A stretch of 64,000 nt of DNA from Capitulum mitella. Taxonomy: Eukaryota; Arthropoda; Thecostraca; Pollicipedomorpha; Pollicipedidae. The notes below the pieces were generated by a model. The model was not told the DNA's origin and did not search any database. It was given only the letters and a program-made list of their open reading frames with translations. Position 1 is the stretch's first letter. Every line of letters starts with the position of its first letter. Shown here in pieces: positions 13,016-24,739 of this stretch. Both the position numbers and the translations under genes were made by a program. The stretch is from NCBI GenBank assembly GCA_030062745.1, contig CP099841.1:8491001-8555000 (forward strand), given 5' to 3'.

Positions 13016-13880
13016 CAGAAGAGCCCCTGTTAGTTTCCTTCTCTTTTATCGGGCTATAAATGACCTTCCGGGTTTGTATGCCATTGATGTCAAAATTGTT
13101 TAAAAAAATTCCGTCTCCGTCTGGCGGGCTGCTTTTGCGAGACGACCTCAGTCGCCCGCGGTGTGGTCTGTTAGATGGCGATTGATACTTAATCCTGAGA
13201 AATGCAGGTCGTTCACTGTGGCCCTCAGACGCGCTCCCGTCCAGACGAAATAATAAATGGACAATATTGAACTTCAGTCGAAAAAATCGTCATGTGGGCT
13301 TGGTCAAACTTGGGCGTCATTCTGGATTCATGTTAAAACTTTGCCGCACATATTTCTGACATAGTAAATCGCTCCGATAGGGCACTTGGCGTGCTCATTA
13401 AGGTCTTCCAAGCAAGCGCAAAAAACTAAATTCAACCAGAATTGTTTGCTTGTAGTCTACTACACCAGTGTTCGATCAATTTTAGGATAGTGCAGTATGT
13501 TGTGGGCGGGAGCGGTCAAAACCCATCCAGTGCGAGTCAGTGGAGTGGAGCGCAGCTTTCTCATGAGGCCTTAAAATCTTACGTCCGGCTCAGTTTCGTC
13601 TCTTTCATGTGGCCGTCTTGTAAGTCATTTCATTCTCTGAACTTAAGCATGATGGCGAGTCCAACATGACTTGGCATATCCTTAAAAACGTCTTTTCAGT
13701 AAAACTGGACTCCTCCACTCCTCTCAGTTACTTCTCTCTGCATGTGCCACCTCGACCAACCCACGACCCACAACTCTGCTGTTCCGAGGCGCGGGTTGAC
13801 ACGGTGGAGTCCGGATATCGTTTTGGGATATTTAGGGAAGGAAATGAGTTTTTAGGTAGTATAACTGGAAACATGTTTTA
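13016..13880 (+). pseudogene. Decayed jockey-like non-LTR reverse transcriptase fragment
   Basis: Relic of a non-LTR retrotransposon polymerase read in three plus frames with stops. In order: AINDLP followed by AIDVKI where an intact enzyme has (Y/F)ADD; then WRLILNPEKC at 13174-13203, a typical RT motif; then YYTSVRSILGYSAV near 13460, matching the VRSILEY region; then LHVPPRPTHDP with RVDTVESGYRF near 13740-13820, the usual C-terminal end of jockey-type polymerases. The catalytic aspartate pair is lost and several frame changes are needed, so it is dead. No endonuclease part, 5' end or poly-A tail was found. Confidence 0.75.
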
Positions 13881-14926
13881 AGGAATATTTTACTTCAATT
13901 CGGCGAGGCGTCTTAGAGTGTGTGTCACTTTTGTGCTCTTATTGGTCGTTATGGTCATTTCTTTGCAATCTGTGCACCGCATTCCCATATTTCTATGTTT
14001 TCTTCAGATTTGCACTTAATTGTTTTTTAGATTGACAATCAGTTTTACTTTTACCTTGGTAGCTTTTGTTGGCTTTGTGTTTACAGTGCATTGTAATTTT
14101 GTACATGTTTTATGGGGCTTTGAGTGCATGGATTGTATTAATGATTTATGCATGCATCTTCCACTTTGCTGGGGAAAACTGTTGGTAGCGGAATGAATAA
14201 ATAAATAGATCATTATATAATCCACAGCTTTTAAAGGGTGCTAGAGCAAAATTGGTGTGGTGATGTTGATCAAGAGCAAATTATGTTCACATATTCAAGA
14301 GTAAATTTTGTGTTCACTTATTAAATAGTAAATTATGTGTCCTTTGAACAAATGGAAAATCACATCAAAGACACTCAGATTAGGTTTGATATCTTAACTT
14401 AACCCAATTAACTTAACCAGACCACACAAATCAATTTGCTGTGAGAGCGTTATGCTGGGGATATGTCACTTAATGCATTGCATATTGAACTAGTTAAGCT
14501 GACAGAATGCTCATGGTTGACAAAGTTATATCAGATGATGTGGTGTTATCGCGAAGTGCTATGGATGAGTTCTACTGGAGCGATGATGACTCCCCCCCCC
14601 CTCATAAGCTCAGCCAGAGTGGGAATGAACCCTCAAAATCAGTTCTGTCAAAGTCAAAGACAAACTCTCCAAATCATCTCTGGCAGCGTGGGGAGAACCC
14701 ACCACATAAACTCTGCGCCAGAGTGGAGACGAGTGCCTCTACCCCTCCCACACAGGCTCCGTCAGGGCTCCCATCCCTGGATCATTAACACGTCACCTGT
14801 GGTCATTGCACAGGAAACCCTGTCTGAAAAGTTCATTGTGCTTGGAACTGATAATTGATTGTCCGGTTAATCGTAGAAAAAATAATTCAAGCAGCGACAT
14901 CTAACACTGTCGTTTTTGTTTTTCAG
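13881..14926. other. Upstream intron/intergenic DNA before YTHDF exon 2
   Basis: No recognisable gene. An open frame at 14507-14788 (plus) encodes 93 residues with DEFYWSDDDSPPP, but it has no family match I recognise. It lies where YTHDF intron 1 is expected. Confidence 0.4.
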
Positions 14927-17730
14927 AGGAAGAACCAGCAGCCCCAAGGTGAGACAAATCTTCATTGTTCATTTTAGTTTTGCTCCTTATTCTGAACTGC
15001 AGTCGACAGTTGTCACGTGCTCCGTTTGTGAAAGTAGCAGTTTCAGTGCGCGCTGTGTGATCGTGGTTGCTGCGTGGTTTTTGGTGCGAACGATTTGTTT
15101 CACTGGTCAGACATGTGCCTGGATCCCGTTGAAATGTCAGTTATCCTCATATTGTATGCAGCGTGACGATGGTAAGTATTTTGTCACTTTGGCATTACTT
15201 CGTTCTCTCGGGACATGACGGTTTCAGATATAACGCAAGGATACGTCCAGTTCAGTTAATGGTTCATTGAAAAACAGAGATGACCTGCACTGCATCCGGA
15301 TCTAGGCACGTCTGAGTTTCCAACAACTGAAGTCTTGCTCTGCATTATTTCACCACCTGATCATCACTGATCAGTTGTCGATAGGGAATGTCTAATCCTG
15401 CCGCGTGTCTCAGACCAACATGACGTTAACATGATGAATGTCGAACAGGAAATGCGCCGAAGGAGGTTAGCGTAGCGGAGCAGGAGGAGCCGTTCGATGC
15501 GTGGCGCACGCAGCAGCACCCCAGCTACAGCTCGGCCATGTCGGGTATGGCCTCGGCCGACCCGTACATGTCCAGCTACTACGGCGGCACGGCGGCCGGC
15601 TACCCGCCCTACCAGGCGTTCGGCGTCGGCGACGGCGCCTGGTCCAACGGCGGCGACCACCTGGCCTTCATGGGCGGCTACAGCCAGCCGCCGGTGCAGC
15701 CCGACACGTACAACATGGAGGGCATGTTCGGCGGCCAGGGCTTCGGTGGCTTCGGCCAGCCGGGCTTCAACTACGGCCCGTTCCACGGCAACGGCGACTA
15801 CTCGGCGTGGGGCAGCGGCGTCGGCCGCAAGTACGACGACTACTACCGCGGCGACCCGGCCGCTTACGGCGCCGACGAGCGCGGCGTCAAGCAGGTGGAG
15901 CAGGGCATGCAGCGGCTCAGCGTGGACCCGAAGCACGACCCGCGCCTGTACGGCGACCTGGCGCCGCCCGGCGGGCCGCAGAAGAAGTCGTGGGCGAGCG
16001 TGGCCAGCCAGCCGGCCCGTCCCATGCCGCTCGCCAGCAAGATGGTGATGCCGCTGGTGCCGGGCGGCGGCCGCGACGCCATCGGCATGTGGGACGGCAA
16101 GAACGGCGGCCCGAAGCCGGTGGGGCCGCCGGCGTCGGCGCGGCCCGGCTGGCTGGCGCCGCGCGGCCGCGGCGCGCCGCCGCTCGGCTACGCGCCGCAG
16201 CCGCTGCCGGCGCAGCAGGCGCCGCCGCCGCCGCCCGCCCACCCCGTGCTCGACGAACTGCGTGACCGCAACGAGTACAACCCCAAGGAGTTCGACCTAA
16301 ACCCGAAGAACGCGCGCTTCTTTGTGATCAAGTCGTACTCGGAAGACGACATCCACCGGTCGATCAAGTACGAGATCTGGTGCAGCACCGAGCACGGCAA
16401 CAAGCGGCTGGACGCGGCTTTCCGCGAGCGTGAAGGCAAGGGGCCCATCTACCTGCTGTTCTCGGTCAACGGCAGCGGACACTTCTGCGGCATGGCGCAG
16501 ATGCTCTCCTCCCTGGACTATAACGCCTCGGTGTCCGTCTGGGCGCAGGACAAGTGGAAGGGCCAGTTCAAAGTGAAGTGGATTTATGTGAAGGACGTGC
16601 CCAACTCGCAGTTGCGGCACATCCGGCTGGAGAACAACGAAAACAAGCCGGTGACGAACTCGCGCGACACGCAGGAGGTGCCGGCCGACAAGGGCAGGCA
16701 GGTGCTGAAGATCATCCATTCGTACGGCCACCGCACGTCCATCTTCGATGACTTCGTCCACTACGAGCAGCGCCAGGAGGAGGAGGAGGGCCGCAAGCCG
16801 CAGGCCCACCATGCGGCGAAGGTACGAGCCGGCGAGCCTGTGGCAGCCGCTGATGTGCCTCACAGCTTGATGCCCTGGGCTTTTCCGCGAAGTAGGACGT
16901 GACTGGACTTAAATAGGGCTGATCCGCTCCCGAACGTAATGTTGATTAATGCTAGGCTTTGTGGCGAAGTTCATTGTGTAGGGTGCTCTTGTTTTTTTCC
17001 CGTAGTGACAGCGTTAATTTGATGCTGGATGTAAATAGTTTAAGGTCAGTATTTTCATGATTTGATTTTTCGGGAAACGGTTATGCTGGGTACCTGCTGT
17101 CCACCATGGCGATGATCATCGGGAGGTGTAGCCAGTAATCTTTCAACGCCATTGTATCCAGTTTTTATATTATGCAAAAATTGTTTTGGAAATGACTTGA
17201 GCAAGGTCATCGTTAAAAAATCATGCGTTTTGCCAACATTTGTGACGCTTTCTTCAGTCAGCTAGTATAAAAAATTGCTTAGTGATTGCAAGTGTTTCCG
17301 AAATGCATGGGTGTTTCTTAGGTTTACGTTATCGTTGGCAATTTGGAAATAAATGAAAATGATTTTTTTTTCGTCATGAGCTTAACTATTCCGTTACTTT
17401 TTTAGAAATATTTTAGATGACGTTTACCTTTTACCGTGTTTTGCATCGCACGTAGTAGCAGGATGACCTCGATTCGTACATCTCCCTTGCACTGCAGTGG
17501 CTCTGTTCATAACTTCACCATTGGTCATCGGCCCGCTGTCGGTAACAGGTTGATCGGTGATGATCCAGGGCCGGCTGTCCGTGTGTGTGTGGCGGGCGGG
17601 CGGCCCGCGGCGCCGGCCGCCGGGCGCTGCGCACTGAAACGGCTGCGGCCGGCTGCGCTGTTCCCAGGAGGACGACGAGCACCCGGTCGGCCGGGGCGAG
17701 CGTGGCCGAGGCCGGGGCCAGCGCAACTAG
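14927..17730 (+). CDS. Ythdf: YTH domain-containing family protein (YTHDF m6A reader), 5' end missing
   Basis: Cytoplasmic reader of N6-methyladenosine in mRNA. Exons join in frame: a 22-nt microexon 14927-14948 (RKNQQPQ plus one base), 15449-16821, and 17668-17730 ending in TAG. The N-terminal region ([43 protein letters not shown]) matches YTHDF landmarks but is Gly/Tyr/Pro-rich. The YTH domain spans about 16300-16770 ([18 protein letters not shown] through [14 protein letters not shown]). Counting from the internal Met at 15538, the aromatic-cage tryptophans are W281, W335 and W340, all present. The last exon gives [20 protein letters not shown], similar in place and RG character to vertebrate YTHDF tails. 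Exon 1 with the true start codon was not located; Met 15538 is probably internal because the frame is open and conserved upstream of it. GC-rich third positions are marked. Without the last splice, reading continues to a stop at 16900-16902. Confidence 0.95.
16822..17667 (+). other. YTHDF last intron with a possible alternative 3' end
   Basis: Intron of 846 bp (GTACGA donor, TTCCCAG acceptor). Reading through the donor adds 27 codons to a stop at 16900-16902, and an AATAAA lies near 17347, so an alternative transcript ending inside the intron is possible. The sequence does not show whether it is used. Confidence 0.6.
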
Positions 17731-17786
17731 AGGACGGCGGCGGCGGCGGCGGCGGCCGGGACCGGGCGCCGGCCCTGCGCGCCGCG

Positions 17787-18090
17787 CCGAGTGGACGCCG
17801 GGAGGGACGTGGCCGCGACGCCGAGTGGACGCCAAAACACGCACGGCCACCGCATCTGATGGACGCCAAACCTGCCGCGGCCACCCTGTTCAGTGGTCGT
17901 CAAAACGCGCGGCCGCCACAGCCAGTGACAATCGAACGTCGGCGCCCCGATCCAGCGAACGCAAAAACACGCGGCGGCCACATTCGGTGACTTCGAAACA
18001 CGGCGCCGCCGTCTCCAGTGACTGCAAAAGACACGGCCGCAGCCTCCAGTGGCGGGAAAACGCTGCCGTCGTACCGAGTGACGTACGCCG
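17787..18090. repeat. 31-bp-period degenerate tandem repeat downstream of the YTHDF stop
   Basis: About ten diverged units, each starting near cagtgg/gagtgg(a)cg and running aacacgcggccgccac before the next. Spacing is 29-35 bp. It begins about 57 bases after the YTHDF stop and is therefore probably in the 3' UTR. Confidence 0.75.
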
Positions 18091-20355
18091 CTGACGTGTC
18101 CGCGCGTCAGTTGGCCGGTGGAGCGCGGCCGGAGGCCGTTTAAATATGACACTTTTAGGCAGAGGGGCTTGTGAACTCTTAAGAAATCGGCGTGCCTGCC
18201 GTGTGATGGATGTTGGGTGGTATGTGTTGTCGAGGCGTTCGCACAGTATATCTTATTCAACTAACAATACCCATTAAGTATATGAAGCTAAATGATGGAA
18301 TGCGAACATTTCCTGCGGCTGGCGTGATCGAAAACGATGCTTTCTTCTGAAAACTTGTTCTCAAGTTATTCTGGTGACCCGGGTAGACTGTCAGATGCTG
18401 ATAGATGGTGGTAGTGGCTATGCCGGAAGTATACATGTGATACAAAACCGGCATACTGTCATGGCCTAACCGTACTTCATTAGATGTCTCAGATCGTCTG
18501 ACGTCATGGCGCGATATATGTGCGCTTCTGCACTAAAGTTGATTGCTCTACCAATCTGAATCCATTTCCGTGTAATTGTTGTGCACAACTTTATTTGGCT
18601 TGTTAGTTTCGTTTTAGTCTTTGCTTGTCATTCGCTGGCTCCTCTGACTACACTCAGTGGAGTACAATCAATTCTATATTGGCACGCGATCGTCACTGCT
18701 TGAACCAAACGTAATGTTTTGTCTTAATGCGATGGTGATGCTGGTGAGCCTTACATTTGCAGCCTATTCACAATTAACGATAACAGATTGCTTATAATGG
18801 GACGGGAACCGATTAAACAAAATGGAAGGCGTCTGCTTTTGCCACTGTTGCACGGATTCCCTGAACGCAGTGATCTTATCGCGTCGTTGTTGAAGCTCCT
18901 GGCATTGTTCTGTCTCTCCTACCAAAGGCTGTCATATGTGTAACACGTCGGAACCCAGCTCGTTAATCGTACATTGCGCTGCTCCGCCTGCGGTGCGGCG
19001 AGCCCGTCGCAGGGCCGCCGCCGGTGTGCCCGTGTAAAAGCTGTCGGCATCTGATGCTCTGTTGCGGGATATCGGGAAATATAAACGAGTCCGTTGGGCT
19101 TGCTGTGGGCGCTGCCGTGGCGGGAGCGCCGCCCGCCGTCGGAGCCGTCCCCAGGGCGCGGCAGCTTCCGGGCCAGCGGCGCCCGAACTGCCCAGGCCGA
19201 GTGGTCCCCGAGCACGGGGCCCGCTACGGCCGGCACTGGAGCACTGAAGGCCCGCCGCGGGCTACGTGTGTCCGGTGCGAACGTGCGATTGGGCGGCACC
19301 AGGAAGGTCAGTCGCTCTAGGAAGGTTCGTAGCAGCAGCTTGACTTGCTGGACGTCGTTTTCACGAGAGAGCGGGTAATTAGGGTGCCGTGTGGTCGACT
19401 CGCTCAGACTACTCGCAGTAATTTTGCACGGAGGTCGTTAAGCGATTGCACGTACGGTTCTGTCCAGCCCGCTGCCATGCAACCGAACCTGTGCATGCGA
19501 CACTGTCAGGGACGGATCCAGCGGCTCTGGTGGGGGGGGGCAGACCAAAGCTAGGGGAATGGTAGGTCAGCGACCGGGGGGGGGGGGTGAGGACGCTGGC
19601 CGTGGGTTCGGTGTTATCTCATCAAACATCGATAGAATGTATTCACTCCCGTTTCCCAATACGCAAGCAAACTAAAAATCCTCGGCTGAAAGACAAACAG
19701 CGGGTCGCAGTCTCATGACCACTGCGCAGCGAATAAACATTCTGATCGTTTCTCAGCAGTGACTGATATCTGCTCAAACATACGGACCGCTTACAAACTA
19801 CTTCACCGCGCTAACAATGAGCTGAATAACCTGTTATTGTATGTAAATAAATATGTATAAACAAAATAAGCTGAGCAAAACAGAAACTGTTGTTCCAAGA
19901 CGCAGCTGAAACGTTCTACCAGCTGGTCGCTGTTTTTTCGGCTCTGTTCAGCGACTTCACACTATGGCTGCGGGGAAACAGCCGCGCTTTTCTGGGGAGA
20001 GGGGCAAGTAATTGCGGTTAAGGGGGCGTGGCCGGGATGCCCCTGGCCCGCCAGTGGACGCAGTTTGTCTGCCCATGTGAGAATGCTTCAGGTTTCCGAT
20101 GAGTCATAGGATCTTCCCGATGACCTACATGGCCACCAGTATCGTTGGCCAGTCCAACTGTAAGGACGCAGTCAAGGGAGGCCATGCCCCCCCCCCGAGC
20201 CAAGCGGTCTACACTAGATATTTAACGACCTTCGCAGGAATACGTAATAGAGATCACATATTTGTTGGAAAAGCAAACATTATATGCTTCCCTGTGCGCT
20301 TAAACATGAGGTATGTTACATAAAATCGCTGATTTCTCCCATAAATGTAGGTAAA
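18091..20355. other. Intergenic DNA with no supported gene
   Basis: Includes a GC-rich patch at 19010-19310 with open frames on both strands but no recognisable protein. G-homopolymer tracts near 19530 and 19580 resemble edges of old repeats. Confidence 0.4.
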
Positions 20356-20359
20356 ATAT

Positions 20360-21215
20360 TTCGCCCGCCACGACACGGGTTTGCGACACGACATTGTGCG
20401 TGCTACACGGGTGGGCGCAAGCGCCACCTTTTATGCATGACCAGCACCAGTGGTGCCTGATTTCAAGCGCCCGTCGCCAGGCGCTTGACGCCTCGGCCGT
20501 GTAGCTGCGATGGCGATGGAACAAAGGTCGGCCGCTAGGCGGCGGTGGGCGCTGCATTAGATGCCTACGGATGCTGCTGCCGGGTTTGACGTATGCGTCA
20601 AAGGGGTGAACGACCCGTCCCGTTGTGCGCGCAATGTGGATCGCGAAGGCCCGGCTTTCGGGGCACTCCGCACCGTGGCCTCCTTGGGGTAGGTCCTGGG
20701 ACTGGGATGAATTGTGGGCTTGGGACTTTAAGGGTGGGGAGCTTCCCTGTGTATCCTGGGTGGTTGAAACGTACATATTCGCACTGGCTGTGTGTACGAT
20801 TCCGTTTGTTCGGTTTTCCAAAAGTGTTCCTACGTTTGTACAGTAAATTTTGTGCGTTACACCTGGAACTTGAGACATCATTCCCCCCCCCCCCCACCAC
20901 GTGTACAATTTAATTCATGATTGTGGCGCTGAGTTTCAGACCTTTCTGAATACTGATTGTAACGACACAACGTAAAATGTGTAATATACTGCCATGTGTG
21001 AGGACAGTGTTTCCCCTCATTAGTGCGGGGTGGAGTTTCTACTCTGCGGTGAACGCATCAATGTGTACCGGGTCGCACGTAACGACCGTGCTGCAGACGA
21101 GTGAAGAGGCGATACCGATGCTTTCGGCTTCCATTGAGGAGTTCGGCCGACTACTCACTGAGGAGGGTACAGCGTCGCTGGGCGGTGCAAAACGCTGTTT
21201 GGCGGCGTGACTGAC
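20360..21215 (+). repeat. Dispersed ~0.85-kb repeat, uninterrupted copy
   Basis: This stretch recurs in inverted orientation at 22680-23219 and 27227-27545. Landmarks: the tract at 20655-20680 around gcactccgcaccgtgg matches the complement of 23205-23228; 20980-21210 matches the complement of 22690-22920; 20360-20450 matches the complement of 27460-27545. The family is not identified; no coding sequence was recognised. Confidence 0.75.
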
Positions 21216-21230
21216 CTCTTTTTACGTTTT

Positions 21231-21530
21231 GTCATATGCCAGTGGCACAGACACGTAGCCAGGATTCTCCTGGGGGGGGGGAAATGTCAAATTTTGTCAT
21301 ATGCCACAGGCATATGACAAAATTTTCAAGAAAAGGTAACAATTTTAGGCAGTTTATCTCATACTTAATGTACAGAAAAACATGTGTTTGTTTTTGCAAC
21401 ATATATATAATCACTACTACGTATTCATGCGGAATCGCCATGTATTTAGCATAGACCGCTTGGCTCAGGGGGGAGGGCATGGCCCCCCTTGGTTACGTCC
21501 CTGCAGTGGCATATGACAAAATTTGGCATT
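21231..21530. mobile_element. Small inverted-repeat element (MITE-like)
   Basis: The two ends are inverted copies of about 40-50 bp. Both contain ttttgtcatatgccactg or a close variant, followed by an acgtagcc/acgtaacc block and a G-rich run. The interior is AT-rich and has no coding capacity. A second catatgacaaaatttt hairpin sits at 21295-21325. Confidence 0.7.
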
Positions 21531-21949
21531 TGCCCCCCCCCCCTCGAGGAAAATGCTGGGGCGACATGCCTGATTCTAAGAGACGCGACCGGGAAAAATT
21601 TATGTTTTTGAAATATCATCTACGACGAAAACTCTGGCATGGGTTAATGCTTCTTTTTCGTTTCCGTGCGGTACTTCTATGTGCATCCGGTGTAGGTGCC
21701 GGTAAATCCGCCATTCATTCTACCTCCGTGCGACGAGCGCATTCGATCTCACTGGTGGATTCAGAGGGGGCTATCTCGGCCTTGGCCCCCCCCCCCACCG
21801 CGATTAGGGAGAGCCAGCTAGTCATTTGCCCTCCCCCCAAAAGGCATGACTATTTCTGCTCAACCAGAGTTTAAAGTTGCTGGAACTCCGAATCCAGCCT
21901 AAGGCTCCGGTCTTCCACGCCCCTTCCACCAGATCGACGACCAAACATT

Positions 21950-22110
21950 CATACATAGCTGCCGAAATACACATTCCGAACCCACGGCCAGTGTCTTCCA
22001 CTCTCGCCCTCCCCCACCCCCGGTCAACGACTCCTCTGACCTACCATCCAGACCCAGGGAACTCTGGTTTGCCCCCCCCCCCCCTAGGGAGCCACTGGAT
22101 CCACCCCTGC
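21950..22110. repeat. Fragment related to the hAT-like MITE family
   Basis: The segment ccgaacccacgg, then ggtcaacgactcc, ctgacctacc and ccactggatccacccctgct, matches the interior of the MITEs at 28093-28483 and 38046-38423. The termini of the element were not found here. Confidence 0.6.
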
Positions 22111-22679
22111 TCGATCTGGGTGCTAGATGATCACCCGACGCTCTAGTCCCGTCCGAATGAAAAAAGCCGCTCATCGACCGTACGTATGATTAAGCAGCAC
22201 CGCAAAAAGAAGATTCCAGGAAACTCCAAAGCTGGCAAGCCCGCCCTACTTCCAAGGGACGATGCGCGTATGTAAGGACATAACATCGTTAAAAAGGCAA
22301 GGACATTATCACTTTCCTCAAGTCGACATGCCTTTTTCGTGTGTGTGCAAAATATGCAACGATGAGGCATAGGCGCGGAAGATATGGGGTCAGGGGGGTT
22401 CCGGCCCCCCAACTTTTTGAATTTTAAGATTGGCCCTATGGGCACTGACTGGAAAGAATTGACTCAAAATGTTTAACGACCCCCCAAATGAAGATTAACC
22501 TCATCGCGCCCCTGCGATGAGGGTAATCGTTTCACGGCAGGTGGAATGGCGTCGACATAAATATATCCTGGTCAGCACAACAGATCAAGACTTGGACTCA
22601 TCACGGCAAGGTTTTGGGTTTGAATTTCGACGCCGTAAACTCTCGGTCGTTGCAGATGTAAAAGGGGTCCTCCCAGAGG
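22111..22679. other. Intergenic DNA, no gene seen
   Basis: Includes a G-rich/C-rich pair near 22390-22415 that could be an old repeat end. No coding signal was recognised. Confidence 0.4.
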
Positions 22680-23219
22680 ACGAACCGTATCACGCCACCA
22701 AACAGCGCTTTACACCGCCCAGCGCTGTTCTACCCGACACCGTGAGTCGTCGGCCAAACTCATCATCGGGAGCCAAAACACCGGTATCGCCGTCTCGCTT
22801 GCCTGCCACACGGTCGTTACGTGCTATCCGGTACACACTGATGTGTTTCGCTGACCGCAGAGTAACCCCGGCACCCCGCACTAAGGAGGGGAAACACCGT
22901 CTTCACACATGGCCTGATATTAAACATTTTTTGTCAAGACGTTTCAGTCGGTAATCGGTAAGGTTTAAAACACGGCGGAATAATCAGTAATTGAATGGTT
23001 CACGAAGTGGGAATGAATAAAATCACAAGCTACAAACGAATCGCTCGAAATTAACGGTTCAAACGAAGATATCATCAGAAATCCAAACAGATCAGATTGC
23101 ACACTCAGCCAGTGCAAATATTTACGTTTATTCACCCAGGATGCACAGGGAAACATCCCACTCTAAAAGGCCCAAGCCCCAATTTATACCCCGCCCCAGC
23201 ACCTACCCCCAGGAGGCCA
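22680..23219 (-). repeat. Dispersed ~0.85-kb repeat, second copy, left part
   Basis: Inverted copy of 20650-21215. It is interrupted at 23220-23228 by MULE1, and the rest resumes at 27227. The uninterrupted copy at 20360 contains the target sequence once, which proves the insertion. Confidence 0.75.
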
Positions 23220-23288
23220 CGGTGCGGAATGTCTGTCAAGACAGCCCACGGTCAGCCCACGGTCAGCCCAAACTCGAGACCCCTTTAA

Positions 23289-24497
23289 CCCTATTCCCGG
23301 CAGGGGGGGCGGAATCCGCCCCCTCCGGTTTTTTGCTTGCCAATTCCAGGCTTTTTAACGCAGCTTCACGAAACTTGGTCGCTTTTCCTAGCTATTCTTT
23401 CTATGTGCTGTGACAAAATTTCAAAATTCTTTTTTGCTCAGGGGCGGAGCCACGCAACGTTTTTAGAGGGCACCTCATGCTATTTTTGGCCATGTTCAGG
23501 GTAAAAGGAAAATGTCTGCCAAAAACAGAGTTTTAAAGATAGAACTTAAAACTTTAGATGGATGTATATCTTAACAGTTGGGCAATGTGCGGATATAATT
23601 TTGTTTATCTGAGGTCATTTAACAAGGTCAGGTCAAGGTCAAAAGTCAAAATTTGTTTTTTCCATATAATTTCGGCGCCATTTTTTCAAATACCAAACCC
23701 AGAATATATATCACGTAGAAGGGTGCCCTCTACTTGTTTAGCAAGTTTCAGCTTGATATCAGGTCGGGTCACGGAGATATGACCTAAAATGTCAAAGCGC
23801 GTACCCTGTATCGCAATAGCCATAAAATGAAATTTTTGAAATAGAGTGAATTCAAATGATTGAAAACGTTTACAGATAATATTAAATGTACACGAGATCA
23901 TTCCAAGTGACCCCAAGGTCACTGGAGGTCATTTAAGGTCAAAGGTCACAAGTTGATCTGAGAAACGTGTGACCGTGACAGTTCCCCCTTTTTCATATCC
24001 CTGGCACCGCCTATGCTAACATTATACAAACTTTGTAATGCGATTTGTACTTCTTTAGTATAACATGACTAGCAGAAGCCAAAAAAGGGTGTTTGTCTCT
24101 TTTTTTCATTCAGTTGTTAGAAAACTAATCCTCCTATTTTTGAAACCCTGTGAACGCCCATGAATTTTCTCAAAATTTTAGATTTGCGGACCCATGTAAA
24201 AGCCCGATCCAAAATCTCTCGATTGATGCCAGTTTCATCGAAATCGGTCGATAAACAACGGAGTTATAAGAAGTCGAAAAGTACCCCCCATTTTGACCTT
24301 TTTTGCCCCCCTGTATCCACAAATTTCAAAATTTTGAAAATTTCTTTTTATAAAAATGTAGTTCACGTCACGGCGAATCGATTGCCGTTTGTTGCGATGA
24401 AATCGGACAAATAGTTCTCGAGATCTCAGGGGGGGGGGCCGAATCCGCCCCCCCCTGCCGGGAATCGACCATACCGTCTAGCCCTCCGGGAATGGGG
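23289..24497. mobile_element. TTAA-flanked MITE, family 1, copy 1 (piggyBac-like)
   Basis: A 1209-bp insert in the left arm of MULE1. Comparison with the right arm shows MULE1 should read ccctttaaaatcgccc; here the TTAA at 23285-23288 is followed by the insert and then TGAA (a one-base variant of TTAA) at 24498. The outer ends read ccctattcccgg and, inverted, ccccattcccgg. Next to each end lies a palindrome of the type gggggcggaatccgccccc. There is no coding capacity. A second copy of equal length and opposite orientation lies at 44801-46009. TTAA target use is characteristic of piggyBac-type elements; no transposase is present to confirm it. Confidence 0.85.
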
Positions 24498-24739
24498 TGA
24501 AAATCGCCCAAAACGCGTCAGGAGATAAATGTTGACTATCTGAGCTCATTGACACCATCAGACGTCCATCGCATCAGTTACTTTGCACTCCAGAGCACAA
24601 AACACGACACACCACAAAAATGCCGCGGAGACAAATGTACATCAAAACCCAAACAAATAGGTATTCAAAATGTTCGTCTCGGACCGCTGAGTCTAAAAAT
24701 ACAGCATACAGCACATTTCAATCATAACATTTTGGGTTA

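Noticed and set aside
12968..13020. ATG TCC GAT GGA AAT CAG as YTHDF exon 1
   Set aside because: It resembles a short starter exon, but no GT donor follows in the right phase.
15364..16242. 292-residue minus-strand frame opposite YTHDF
   Set aside because: It is the antisense shadow of a GC-rich exon whose sense frame encodes clear YTHDF sequence.
18919..19310. GC-rich open frames on both strands
   Set aside because: No recognisable domain, no splice partners, and both strands are equally open, as expected from composition.
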